This document shows positions 44,169 through 53,020 of a stretch of 64,000 nucleotides of DNA, piece by piece. The notes below the pieces were generated by a model, which was not told the origin of the DNA, made no database searches, and saw only the letters and a list, made by a program, of their open reading frames with translations. Source of the DNA: Chondrocystis sp. NIES-4102 (GTDB taxonomy: Bacteria; Cyanobacteriota; Cyanobacteriia; Cyanobacteriales; Xenococcaceae); assembly GCA_002368355.1 (NCBI GenBank), contig AP018281.1, positions 2,852,001 to 2,916,000 on the forward strand, given 5' to 3'. The position numbers and the translations under genes were made by a program. Within the stretch, counting starts at the first letter, position 1; each line of letters begins with the position of its first letter.

Positions 44169-46493
44169 ATGTCTGTATATGTAGCTTCTATAAAAATTAC
44201 TGAAGGAAGTTTTGCCAAAGGATTTGCAGTAACCCTGTTAATCAGCAAACAAGGACACTCAACTGAATTAGAGATTAGTTCACAATTACCAGCAGCCCCC
44301 CATATTCCAGCGCAATATAACTTATGGCAGACAGCTTATTTGGGTTTGAATTTACCTGCTCGTTTGGAGTCTAACAAAGCTTTTATTTCTAATTATTCCC
44401 GTTCTGAAAATTGCGATCGCGCATCTTATCAATTATTAACAAGTTTTAATCAATGGTTGAATGCGGATTCTTTCCGTCCGTTAAAGGAAAAGTTTTTAGC
44501 AAGATTAAATCCTGTTGATGAAATTAGAATTTTGATTCAAACTGAAAATATTCAATTGCAATGTTTACCTTGGCATTTAGTTAATTGGTTTGAGTCTTAT
44601 ACGAAAGCAGAAATCGCCCTGAGTAAGCCTTGCTATGAAAAAGAAAAGCAAGCTGCTATTGATTTAAAGTCTCAAGTCAGAATTTTAGCCATTATTGGTA
44701 ATAGTCAAGGGATTAATACGGATCGCGATCGCCATATACTAGAACAGTTGCCTAATAGTTCTGTAACTTTACTGGCAAATACTAATAGAAAAGAAATTAC
44801 AGAAAACTTGTGGGACGATCTGGGTTGGGATATTCTTTTTTTCGCAGGACATAGTAATAGCGATCCCTATAAGCAAACTGGCTGTATTCAAATCAATCAA
44901 CAGGATAGTTTAACGACTAAAGAATTAAAATATGCCCTAACTAAAGCGGTTGCTAAAGGCTTAAAAATAGCAATCTTCAACTCTTGTAACGGCTTGGGTT
45001 TGGCTGGTGAATTGATAGATCTTAAGATTCCGCAAATTATTGTGATGCGTGAACCTGTACCAGATAAAGTAGCTCAAGAGTTTTTGAAATATTTCTTAAC
45101 GGCTTATGCTAAGGGGGAAAGTTTTTATTTGGCGGTTAAGGAAGCGAGAGACAAACTACAAGGATTAGAGGATCATTATCCCTGTGCCACTTGGTTACCT
45201 GTAATTGTCCAAAATCCTGCAGAAATACCCCCAAATTGGCAGCAATTGTATCGCCAGTCACCGCAATTAGTGGGTAAAATCGCTTCAAAACGAGCAAAAA
45301 TTCCTCTAGCCCTGGCAAGTAGTGCGATCGCCACCCTCGGAGTAATTTTTTTAAGACAGTTGGGAATGCTTCAAACCTATGAACTACAGGCTTTTGACTA
45401 TCTCAATCGACAATTACCCCCAGAATCAGCAGATCAACGACTATTAATTATTGGTGCAGATGAACGGGATATCAGCCGTAATGGATATAAATATCCGCTC
45501 CCAGACGAAGTTTTAGCCAAGTTAGTTAATAAATTACAACAGCATCAACCAGCAGCGATCGGGATTGATATTTTTCGCGATTATCCCATCGCCTGGAAGC
45601 AGCAAGATCCTAAAAATGACTCACAAGCATATTGGCAACAACCTAATGTAATCAGTATTTGTCTTGGGGATGATCTCAATAATAGTGTTGCACCACCCCC
45701 AAAAAGTCCCTTAGATCAGGTTGGGTTTGATAATATTTATAGTGATTTTCAACTAACTAATGGTCAAGATGATCTAGTTCGTCGTTATCTACTTTCCCGT
45801 ACCAATAACCCTGTAGCCCAAACCAGTCATTGTAAAACCGATTATTCCTTTGTCTTACAATTAGTCGCTTCTTACTTTCATAATCGCAATATCCCCATAA
45901 CTACAGTGGGCAATAATTGGCAGTTTGGTTCAAAAGTTGTTCCCCGACTGAGTAATGGTGATGGTGGTTATCAAAAGTTTGACGCACGGGGTAATCAATT
46001 ACTGATTTCCTATCGTCGATCATCAGAAATTGCTCAACAGGTTAGTATTAGGGATGTTTTGCAATCGGGAGCTAACTTTGACCCTAGTTGGATTAAAGAT
46101 CGTGTGATCTTGATTGGTGTTACTGCTAAATCAGTCCCAGATATCCATGATACTCCCATAGGTGAAATTAGAGGTTTACATCTCCACGCCCATGTTGTTA
46201 GTCAGCTTATTAGTGCGGTAGAAGATCAACGCCCCTTAATTTGGTCGCTACCTATTTGGGGAGATTGGGTATGGATTGGATTTTGGTCAGTTAGTAGTGG
46301 GTTGATTATTATCCTGAGACAGGATTCTTTGTATCGTAGTTTGGCAATTTTTGGGTGTGTAACTGTTTTAATTAATATTTGTTTACTGGCTTTAACTCAA
46401 GGTGCGTGGCTAGCATTAATTCCAGGTATTATGGCGATCGCTTTGACGACAAGTGGTATTTGGATTATTGATCTACAGCAAAGAATCCATTAA
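44169..46493 (+). CDS. CHAT protease-CHASE2 sensor membrane protein
   Basis: The 774-residue protein has two parts. Residues about 1-355 are a CHAT domain (caspase/HetF-associated with TPRs) with the His/Cys dyad His228 in DILFFAGHSNSD and Cys273 in IAIFNSCNGLGLAG. After a membrane helix (about 375-392), residues about 395-680 form a CHASE2 sensor (QAFDYLNRQLPPESADQRLL, VLIGVTAKSVPDIHDTP-like end), followed by three membrane helices (about 690-765). The topology implies a cytosolic protease controlled by an extracytoplasmic signal. CHAT proteases in other systems cleave partner proteins, for instance in Csx29 of type III-E CRISPR. The substrate here is unknown; the operon partners are the obvious candidates. 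The gene ends overlapping cpcE by 21 bases, tail to tail. Confidence 0.88.
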   Translation: MSVYVASIKITEGSFAKGFAVTLLISKQGHSTELEISSQLPAAPHIPAQYNLWQTAYLGLNLPARLESNKAFISNYSRSENCDRASYQLLTSFNQWLNADSFRPLKEKFLARLNPVDEIRILIQTENIQLQCLPWHLVNWFESYTKAEIALSKPCYEKEKQAAIDLKSQVRILAIIGNSQGINTDRDRHILEQLPNSSVTLLANTNRKEITENLWDDLGWDILFFAGHSNSDPYKQTGCIQINQQDSLTTKELKYALTKAVAKGLKIAIFNSCNGLGLAGELIDLKIPQIIVMREPVPDKVAQEFLKYFLTAYAKGESFYLAVKEARDKLQGLEDHYPCATWLPVIVQNPAEIPPNWQQLYRQSPQLVGKIASKRAKIPLALASSAIATLGVIFLRQLGMLQTYELQAFDYLNRQLPPESADQRLLIIGADERDISRNGYKYPLPDEVLAKLVNKLQQHQPAAIGIDIFRDYPIAWKQQDPKNDSQAYWQQPNVISICLGDDLNNSVAPPPKSPLDQVGFDNIYSDFQLTNGQDDLVRRYLLSRTNNPVAQTSHCKTDYSFVLQLVASYFHNRNIPITTVGNNWQFGSKVVPRLSNGDGGYQKFDARGNQLLISYRRSSEIAQQVSIRDVLQSGANFDPSWIKDRVILIGVTAKSVPDIHDTPIGEIRGLHLHAHVVSQLISAVEDQRPLIWSLPIWGDWVWIGFWSVSSGLIIILRQDSLYRSLAIFGCVTVLINICLLALTQGAWLALIPGIMAIALTTSGIWIIDLQQRIH

Positions 46494-47267
46494 GTCCATA
46501 ATTTCCCTACTTGCTGGAGAGATTTCAAGATTACTTTTTTCTAAATCTGCTTCTAATAGCCCTTTAAGCGCAATTAATTTCATACTATTTTCGGCTAAGG
46601 TTTCGGCGATCGCTTTACCTGCTTTAATATATCCTACTGCCCCCAAATCCATTAACGCGGATCTACGTAATTGTAAGTCATCTCCTTCTAAGGCTTGGAT
46701 TAAAAGTTCCCCATACTTATCCTCACCAGTTAATTGATACATGGCTCTAGCAGCAGCATATTGCACTTTGGGGGTGGGATGTTTAATAAATGGCTCGATT
46801 AGATCTATCGCTGCGGTTGCCTTTAATGTCCCTAAAGCCTCAATAATTGCTTCATAAGGTTGTACTAGGTGGGGTTTGCCTGGCACTCTAACTGCTGCTG
46901 CTACTCCTCCCTCTAAAAGTTCCATTAGGGCAGGAATAGATTTAGGTGATTTGAGCATTTCTAAGGCTTGGGCTGCTGCCTCCCTAACATAAAAATCGGG
47001 AAACTGTAAACAACGAATTAACGGCTCTACTGCTTCTGCTGTTTCTAATTTACCTAAAGCTCTTGCAGCATTGCGACGCAGGGGATAACCACCATCGGGG
47101 GCGCGATCTTGCTCGTCTTCTAACGCCATTATTAAAGTTGCGATCGCTTCTGAATCTTTTACTCGAAATTTCCCTAACCACCAGGCTGCATAATATCTTG
47201 CACCTAAATCCTCTTTTTGTTTGAGATTGGCGATCGCTGTTTCTACCGTTAATTGTTCTGCTTCCAT
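46473..47267 (-). CDS. cpcE: Phycocyanobilin lyase subunit CpcE
   Basis: The 264-residue all-helical protein is built from HEAT/PBS-lyase repeats (for example GGYPLRRNAARALGKLETAE, DFYVREAAAQALEML, TPKVQYAAARAMYQL). The start LTVETAIANLKQKEDLGARYYAAWWLGKFRV is diagnostic for CpcE. With CpcF it forms a heterodimer that attaches phycocyanobilin to Cys84 of CpcA. cpcF is not in the window. cpcE is the first gene downstream of cpcBA on the same strand, 178 bases away, with two hairpins in the gap that may lower its expression. The end overlaps the CHAT gene, so transcription converges. Confidence 0.93.
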   Translation of the reverse strand: MEAEQLTVETAIANLKQKEDLGARYYAAWWLGKFRVKDSEAIATLIMALEDEQDRAPDGGYPLRRNAARALGKLETAEAVEPLIRCLQFPDFYVREAAAQALEMLKSPKSIPALMELLEGGVAAAVRVPGKPHLVQPYEAIIEALGTLKATAAIDLIEPFIKHPTPKVQYAAARAMYQLTGEDKYGELLIQALEGDDLQLRRSALMDLGAVGYIKAGKAIAETLAENSMKLIALKGLLEADLEKSNLEISPASREIMDLMDSLL

Positions 47268-47360
47268 TCTTTATTCTATGAACATAACAATACTCAGAGA
47301 AGTAAACAAATACGAGCTTTCTTGCTGGCATCCGCATACTCTTCTGAGTAGTGCTTGTAC

Positions 47361-47408
47361 AAATCAAGTATCTTGATTTTTATATATTGGCTATCTTACC
47401 TTAGATAG
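47361..47408 (-). terminator. Stem-loops between cpcA and cpcE
   Basis: Two perfect inverted repeats lie downstream of the cpcA stop: CTATCT-N6-AGATAG (47391-47408) and AAATCAAG-tat-CTTGATTT (47361-47379, eight-base stem). On the minus strand the second is not followed by a strong T run. They more likely cause partial termination or protect the abundant cpcBA mRNA 3' end. Confidence 0.5.
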
Positions 47409-47445
47409 ACCTATAATCTCTTCCTGTAACTAGCTTCTGACTATT

Positions 47446-47934
47446 CTAGCTTAGTGCGTTGATTGCATAGTCTAAGTAGCTATTTGCTTCAGTAGCAGGA
47501 TCGCCACTCAAACCATGATTGGATTTGATGTATTTTAAAGCTTCAATGTACCAGCTAGGAGATAATTCATAAGCACGGTTGATTTCATCCAATCCAGCTA
47601 CTAGATATTCATCCATTGGGCCAGTACCACCAGAAACTAGGCAGTAAGTTACCATTCTTAAATAGTAACCAATGTCACGAGAACATTTTGCTTTCCCTTC
47701 GGAAGAAGAAGCGTAGTTAGGGCCAGGAGTGCTAGTAGTGTAGGGGAATTTAGCATACACTGCATTAGCTGCACCTTGAATTAAACTTTGAGAGTTGTTA
47801 GTTAAAGCTTTAGCAGCTTCTAAAGAAGCATTTGCTTGCTTAAAACGACCAAAAGCAGTTTGAATTTCAGTGCTGCTTAAAAAACGACCCTGGGAATCTG
47901 CAGAAGATACCGCTTCAGTTAGAGGAGTTTTCAT
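47446..47934 (-). CDS. cpcA: C-phycocyanin alpha subunit
   Basis: The 162-residue protein is a phycobiliprotein alpha chain. Cys84 in [15 protein letters not shown] binds phycocyanobilin. The [20 protein letters not shown] start and the LDYAINALS end are typical CpcA. With CpcB it forms the (alpha-beta)3 discs of phycobilisome rods that absorb near 620 nm. A phycoerythrocyanin alpha chain would be the alternative, but the context and CpcE lyase fit phycocyanin. It follows cpcB by 91 bases; no rod-linker gene comes after it. Confidence 0.96.
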   Translation of the reverse strand: MKTPLTEAVSSADSQGRFLSSTEIQTAFGRFKQANASLEAAKALTNNSQSLIQGAANAVYAKFPYTTSTPGPNYASSSEGKAKCSRDIGYYLRMVTYCLVSGGTGPMDEYLVAGLDEINRAYELSPSWYIEALKYIKSNHGLSGDPATEANSYLDYAINALS

Positions 47935-48025
47935 GATTTTGATGTTTCTCTTGTTTTACTAATTATTGAATCAATAACCAAAGATTGGTTAACCTGCTCA
48001 AAAGGAGCAATTATTTTTATCTGGA

Positions 48026-48544
48026 TTAACCTACCGCAGAAGCAGCACGATCAAAGTAACCAGAAATTTCTGAAGCAATTGCACTACAGTCACCAGGAGT
48101 GATTCCGTTAGTATCGTTAACAATCGCTAAAGCTGCGTCTTTCATTTTTTGTACGCCAACAGCTACGGAAGCACCAGGAGTACCTAGAGCTTGATAAGTT
48201 TCACGTAGTCCGTTTAAGCAACGATCTTCTAGAACACTAGCATCACCTGTGAAGATAGCGTAAGTGATATAACGCAAGATGATTTCCATGTCACGTAAGC
48301 AAGCTGCGTTACGACGGCTAGTATAAGCATTACCACCAGGAGCAATTAACTGAGGTTGCTCTGCAAATAAAGCACGTGCTGCATTAGTTACAATTGCCGA
48401 AGCATTGCCAGTAATACGGTTTACAGAATCCATACGTTTGTTGCTTGCTGCAACCATTGCACTTAGAGCATCTAGCTGACTAGTGGATAAAAATTCACCA
48501 CGAGCATCGGCTTGAGACACAACTCTAGTAAATGCGTCGAACAT
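48026..48544 (-). CDS. cpcB: C-phycocyanin beta subunit
   Basis: The 172-residue protein is a CpcB. Bilin-binding cysteines are Cys82 ([12 protein letters not shown]) and Cys153 ([12 protein letters not shown]), and Asn72 in GGNAYTSRR is the residue methylated by CpcM in this family. It pairs with CpcA in phycobilisome rods on the thylakoid surface. An AGGAGA ribosome site lies ten bases before ATG 48544. The 666-base upstream gap indicates a strong, long-leader promoter. Confidence 0.97.
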   Translation of the reverse strand: MFDAFTRVVSQADARGEFLSTSQLDALSAMVAASNKRMDSVNRITGNASAIVTNAARALFAEQPQLIAPGGNAYTSRRNAACLRDMEIILRYITYAIFTGDASVLEDRCLNGLRETYQALGTPGASVAVGVQKMKDAALAIVNDTNGITPGDCSAIASEISGYFDRAASAVG

Positions 48545-49210
48545 TATAATTAATCTCCTACTTGATTTAAATTTTGGTTTAGTTGAACTTCAAAAAGGAA
48601 TCTTAACTTAAAACTACTTTTAGCTACCAGCGATCGCTAGCTTTTTAAAAGTTGTTAATCGCAGAAGGTGCTAAGTTTCTATTCTCTAGTTACTTAGTCA
48701 CACTTTATTAAGTCACCTAATAAAACTTTACACTCTTAATAAAAACCTTAAGAGAGATGACTTGCAGACTTGTTCCTTTAACGGCGATCGCCTAAGAATC
48801 TGTCTATAAGCATTTATCCCCTAGATAACTTTTATACAACGATGATGAACTTTTGTTTGTTACATCTTGTTAATTTTCCTCTTTTAGCTGATCCTGCTCA
48901 ACTTTTTAAAATATTTGTTAAGTTTTTCTTCAGCTTTTCCGCTTCTATTACATTTTGAGTTACTACCAATTAACTTATAGGATTCTTTATCTTTTCTTAA
49001 AATAATTTAATCCGTATTAATTAACTGGAGTCTCAAAATTATGTAATCAAGAGACTTAAGGAAATCAGTTTTCTTCTGTTTTATTATCTTATTTTTCTGT
49101 TACTAAAAGCAATTTCCTGTTACTTTTATCAACATTTTGTCGTCTAACGTAAACAAGTTGTTTAATTAGGTATTTTTACTTATTAAGCAGAAGCATCAGC
49201 GCACAATAGT
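48545..49210 (-). promoter_or_regulatory. cpcBA promoter and leader region
   Basis: This long AT-rich region precedes cpcB and carries no gene. Features seen are a CTCTTAA-N8-TTAAGAG stem-loop (48733-48754), a palindromic AGCGATCGCT site (around 48630) and the AGGAGA ribosome site of cpcB close to its start. Long structured leaders that stabilise the mRNA are usual for cpcBA in cyanobacteria. The exact promoter cannot be fixed by eye. Confidence 0.5.
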
Positions 49211-49963
49211 TTATAACTTACCAGCCAACGCCAATTTGCGATCTAGATCGAATAAAAAACCATGAATATATTCTTCAGTCCATTCTGACCCATATAAACG
49301 AGTGAGCATACCCCTGGCTGGATCTTTTTTAGATCTATAATCAGCATAGCTTTTTTGAGCTTGAAGAATTGCGGATAATTGCTGAGGATCTCTAATCTCC
49401 TCTGCTTGCTTAACAAACTCAATATAAGCAGCCAGATAATCCTTAAAAGCTGCAAAGACTGTAGTTTGAACCACCTCAGTTTCGCTTGGGCGAGTCCACA
49501 AGAAAGCAGGAGAAAAATATTGTTGAGCTTCAGTCGGAAAATCGCCTCCCCAGGGTAAATCCTGTTGATAGGAATGAAACATAGGCATAATAGGGTCACT
49601 GTATTTAGCTTGATATGCTTGATCTTGGCTAAATAGAGGCTGCATATCAAGAGCAATTAAATGTCCCCCTGGTAAAGTTACCAAATCTGCCCCAAAGAAA
49701 GGTAAATCATAATTTATTTGGGGAAAAATCACCAAATTTAGCACCTGAAGAGCATCACCGCCTTGTACATGGGCTGCTCTAATTTGTCTTAACTTTGACG
49801 ATTGATATCCGTAGCTGGTAGTCAATACAGGCTCTTGTTTTTTTCCCTTACCCATTAATCCTTCCTGACGTTCAAAACCCGTAGGAATAGGATAAGGCTG
49901 TAAATCTAATTCTGTTTTCAGAATAGCGATCGCGTGATCTATAAAAGGTTGATATAAAGTCAT
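49211..49963 (-). CDS. pebB: Phycoerythrobilin:ferredoxin oxidoreductase
   Basis: The 250-residue protein belongs to the ferredoxin-dependent bilin reductases. The central region [26 protein letters not shown] and the C-terminal '[34 protein letters not shown]' are typical of PebB. It takes 15,16-dihydrobiliverdin from PebA and reduces the A-ring to phycoerythrobilin; direct substrate transfer between the two is known for this pair. It follows pebA by 122 bases on the same strand. The HY2/PcyA family is excluded by the FDBR subgroup motifs and by context. It lies 666 bases before cpcB. Confidence 0.9.
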   Translation of the reverse strand: MTLYQPFIDHAIAILKTELDLQPYPIPTGFERQEGLMGKGKKQEPVLTTSYGYQSSKLRQIRAAHVQGGDALQVLNLVIFPQINYDLPFFGADLVTLPGGHLIALDMQPLFSQDQAYQAKYSDPIMPMFHSYQQDLPWGGDFPTEAQQYFSPAFLWTRPSETEVVQTTVFAAFKDYLAAYIEFVKQAEEIRDPQQLSAILQAQKSYADYRSKKDPARGMLTRLYGSEWTEEYIHGFLFDLDRKLALAGKL

Positions 49964-50085
49964 ACTAAGATGCTAGCGGGGTGAATTAGCTTATAGCCAA
50001 TAAACTGGTTGATAGCTCTAAGCTTTTAAAATCAAGTTTACATTTGATAATCAAATATAATTCATCTATCAATTCGCTTACTTGT

Positions 50086-50820
50086 TTATTTTCTAGCTGA
50101 AGGGACTGCTAAAGGAGAAGCATCTTCAAAGAGAAATTCATAGAGAAATCTTTGCGACCATTGTGACCCGAAATAACTGCTAAATAAACCGTGGGCTGGA
50201 TCTCTTTCAGCACTATACTGATCGTATGCGAGTTGGGCAGTAACCACACGTTCGATCTCGTTTGGTTGTGTCAAAACTGTGGCTTGGGCTAACATTTGCC
50301 AGTAGAGATTGATATACTCTTGATAAGCTGGAAATAGACGGTTGACGACCGTTTCAGAGTCCGTTTTAGCAAATAGAAGATATTTAGAAAAATACTGATT
50401 AGCGTCATAGAATTTCATTTCTAAATTTTGTGCTAATTCATTATATTTATCGCGAATCTCACGCATAGGCTCAATATACTTATCTATATAGGCGCGATCG
50501 CGAAATAGGGGCTGAAAATCTAAAACTACAAGAATTTTCTTTTGACCGAATGATAGAAAATCGACCCCTAATAAAGGTATGTCATAATGGTGAGCAGGGT
50601 AAATCACACTGTTAAATACTTGAGCCGTTTCTCCTGCATCTATATATGAATAACGGATTTTACGCAGTTGTGGGCATTGGTAACACCAACTTTGAATTGT
50701 GGCTGGATTTTTGCCTCTAGCACTAACGTTAGATTCTAACCCTGCGGGAATCGAACGACTACGTAAATCGAAGCGTTTAAAAAGCTCTTCTTCTAAATAT
50801 TCTTTAAAGGGCGCGAACAT
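50086..50820 (-). CDS. pebA: 15,16-dihydrobiliverdin:ferredoxin oxidoreductase
   Basis: The 244-residue protein is a ferredoxin-dependent bilin reductase. YDIPLLGVDFLSFGQKKILVVLDFQP and the end 'DQYSAERDPAHGLFSSYFGSQWSQRFLYEFLFED' match PebA, which reduces biliverdin at the 15,16 bridge. The chosen start is ATG 50820 (MFAPFKEYLEEELF). The longer frame to 50907 adds 29 unusual residues upstream with many Cys and Tyr and is probably not translated. pebB follows. The pebAB pair shows that the cell can make phycoerythrobilin, so a phycoerythrin gene set is expected elsewhere. Confidence 0.9.
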   Translation of the reverse strand: MFAPFKEYLEEELFKRFDLRSRSIPAGLESNVSARGKNPATIQSWCYQCPQLRKIRYSYIDAGETAQVFNSVIYPAHHYDIPLLGVDFLSFGQKKILVVLDFQPLFRDRAYIDKYIEPMREIRDKYNELAQNLEMKFYDANQYFSKYLLFAKTDSETVVNRLFPAYQEYINLYWQMLAQATVLTQPNEIERVVTAQLAYDQYSAERDPAHGLFSSYFGSQWSQRFLYEFLFEDASPLAVPSARK

Positions 50821-50924
50821 ATAATTATTGCAATATACACTAAGCCTCATAGCCAGAATATAGAAGCAATCAAGTTTTAGTCTCTTTTTCTCCAGACAAA
50901 GCAACAAACTGTAATAATGAAGTC

Positions 50925-51140
50925 AGGAGTCAGGAGACAGGAGCGGTGCATCGCGATCTTGTTGGTTTCCATCAAAGAGCGAATGCACCAAGAAGTCAGG
51001 ATACAGGATACAGGAGGGGGGGTTAGGAGAAGCTCAGAAGCTAAAAGCTAAAGAGTAACGAGTTAAGTAATAGGTAGTAATGATCACTCAAAAGCTAAAA
51101 GCTAAAGAGTAACGAGTCAGGTACTAGGTAGGAGTCAGTA
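50925..51140. repeat. Composite repeat region upstream of pebA
   Basis: This region mixes GTCAGGA and ATACAGG tandem units with a 45-base hairpin element, GGTGCAT (50945-50951) with ATGCACC (50983-50989), lying inside the tandem array. Two identical 26-base direct repeats also occur (51038-51063 and 51092-51117). No reading frame is convincing. Confidence 0.85.
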
Positions 51141-51190
51141 GTTTTATAATTACTTGCTAGTTGCTATATAAAAGAAACCTACTACTTAAT

Positions 51191-52588
51191 TCACTCTGGA
51201 ATTTTGCTCATTTTTTCTAGATCTAAGACAGTTGCTAATTGACTTTCACTCATCAACTCTTCTTCTAAAACGATCGCTCTTAAAGATTTGCCTGTTTCTA
51301 AAGACTTTTTGGCGACTTCTGCTGCTTTGAGATAACCAATGTGGGTATTAAGAGCCGTTACCAAAGCTAAACTAGTTTCTGCATAGGCTAAACAACGATC
51401 GCGACGGGCGGTAATGCCAGCTAAACAACGCTGACTTAAACTATCTATTGTATTACCCAAAATTTCAATACTATGAATTAAATCATAAGCAATTAAAGGC
51501 ATCATTACATTTAATTCCAATTGTCCTGCTTGAGCAGCAAGAGCGATCGCTGTATCATAGCCCATAACCTGAAAACAAACCATTGAAGTCATTTCTGCCA
51601 TCACGGGATTGTATTTACCTGGCATAATTGAAGATCCAGGCTGGACAGCAGGTAATTGTATTTCCTTAAACCCTGTTTGTGGGCCCGAATCCATTAAACG
51701 TAAATCATGGGAAATTTTGACTAAATCCTGGGCAAGATTACGTAAACTCCCTGAAACGTTAACAAAGGGACTCATACTCTGCATTGCTGCCATAAGATGG
51801 GGAGCAGGTTGCAAAGGTTTATTGATGTATTCACCGAGTAATTCTGCCACGCGAGAACGATATTTTGGATGGGTATTTAATCCTGTGCCTGTAGCACTAC
51901 CCCCTAAGCCTAATTTATAGAGATCCTGGGCTGATGTTTCAATCCTTTGTAGATGATCGATTAAAATTTGTGACCAAGCTCTAAATCCTTCCCCTAAACG
52001 TACAGGTACAGCATCCTGCATATGGGTACGACCAGATTTTACTATATCTTGAAATTCTAAGGCTTTGGCTTGTAAGGTCGCGATCGCGTTATTTAACGCA
52101 GGGTAGAGAGTCTTATCTAAGGCTAATAATGCACCGATTCTAATGGCAGTGGGAATTACATCGTTAGTAGATTGACCATAGTTTACATGATCGTTAGGGC
52201 TGATTTTTTGATAATTACCTTTTTCATCCCCCAATATTTCTAAAGCACGATTAGCTAAAACCTCATTAATATTCATATGATGAGATGTCCCAGCCCCAGC
52301 CTGATAAACATCAACGACAAATTGATCCCGTAATTTACCTGCTAAAATTTCTTCTGTCGCCTGCACAATTGCTTGACTTACTTGAGCATCAATACACCCT
52401 AATTCAGCATTGGTGATCGCTGTGGCTTTTTTGATTAATACACAAGCATCTACATAGGTGGGTAAGGGCTTAATACCACTAATTGGAAAGTTTTCTGTAG
52501 CTCTTAATGTCTGAATACCATAATATACATTGCTGGGAATCTCTTTTGACCCCATTGAGTCTTGTTCGATGCGATAGTTATTAGTCAT
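51191..52588 (-). CDS. aspA: Aspartate ammonia-lyase
   Basis: The 465-residue protein is a member of the aspartase/fumarase superfamily. The signature loop is GSSIMPGKYNPVMAE, containing the catalytic Ser of the SS loop. The other conserved regions are AGAGTSHHMNINEVLAN, NYGQSTNDVIPTAI and GRTHMQDAVPVRLGEGF. The sequence fits aspartase, which deaminates aspartate to fumarate; a class II fumarase is the alternative, but the HH in GTSHHMN and the lack of the fumarase-specific region argue for AspA. It is a single gene between two repeat-rich gaps. The start is ATG 52588. Confidence 0.85.
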   Translation of the reverse strand: MTNNYRIEQDSMGSKEIPSNVYYGIQTLRATENFPISGIKPLPTYVDACVLIKKATAITNAELGCIDAQVSQAIVQATEEILAGKLRDQFVVDVYQAGAGTSHHMNINEVLANRALEILGDEKGNYQKISPNDHVNYGQSTNDVIPTAIRIGALLALDKTLYPALNNAIATLQAKALEFQDIVKSGRTHMQDAVPVRLGEGFRAWSQILIDHLQRIETSAQDLYKLGLGGSATGTGLNTHPKYRSRVAELLGEYINKPLQPAPHLMAAMQSMSPFVNVSGSLRNLAQDLVKISHDLRLMDSGPQTGFKEIQLPAVQPGSSIMPGKYNPVMAEMTSMVCFQVMGYDTAIALAAQAGQLELNVMMPLIAYDLIHSIEILGNTIDSLSQRCLAGITARRDRCLAYAETSLALVTALNTHIGYLKAAEVAKKSLETGKSLRAIVLEEELMSESQLATVLDLEKMSKIPE

Positions 52589-52679
52589 CTTTGATAAGCT
52601 ACAGATATTTTTTTTCCAGAAATCAAGATACTATAGTCTCGATTTTATTGCACGCCAGTTTTAATATTTGGAAGACATA

Positions 52680-52930
52680 AGTAAGCTTTTAGTTTTTAGC
52701 TTTTAGCTTTGACGCTCAGCTAATCCGTACTTGGTAGCTTTTGGCTTCTTAGCTTTGGGCTTATCACTGATAATTACTACTAAACTCCTAATTTACATTG
52801 TCCCCTTGTGGGATTACTTATAATTCCTTACTTCAGGCTCTTTATTTACTACTATCCAACCCCCCACTACCTAATACCTACTACCCCCTACCTACTACCT
52901 ACTACCCAAACCCCCACTACCTATATCCTG
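52680..52930. repeat. Inverted-orientation repeat array upstream of ureC
   Basis: The stretch holds TTTTAGCTTTTAGC units, then the 23-bp element at 52796-52818 (inverted copy of 3039-3061), then CTACTACC and CCCCCACTACCTA units, the reverse complement of the GGTAGTAGGTAG repeats elsewhere. A 61-codon open frame at 52798-52983 is just translation of this repeat (Tyr/Pro/Leu-rich). Confidence 0.85.
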
Positions 52931-53020
52931 ACGATCCACAATCAATTTATACTAAATTACACCTACATACTTATCTAAAATAGATAAAAATTATTCAATC
53001 AGCAGCTACACAAAAAGATT

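Noticed and set aside
49243-49656. 137-codon minus-strand frame inside pebB
   Set aside because: It is an alternative frame of pebB, which matches a known enzyme over its whole length.
50821-50907. N-terminal extension of PebA
   Set aside because: The extra 29 residues start with a non-ATG codon and do not resemble PebA; the internal ATG at 50820 gives the usual start.
52798-52983. 61-codon open frame upstream of ureC
   Set aside because: It is a translation of the CTACTACC repeat array, rich in Tyr/Pro/Leu, without ribosome site or recognisable domain.
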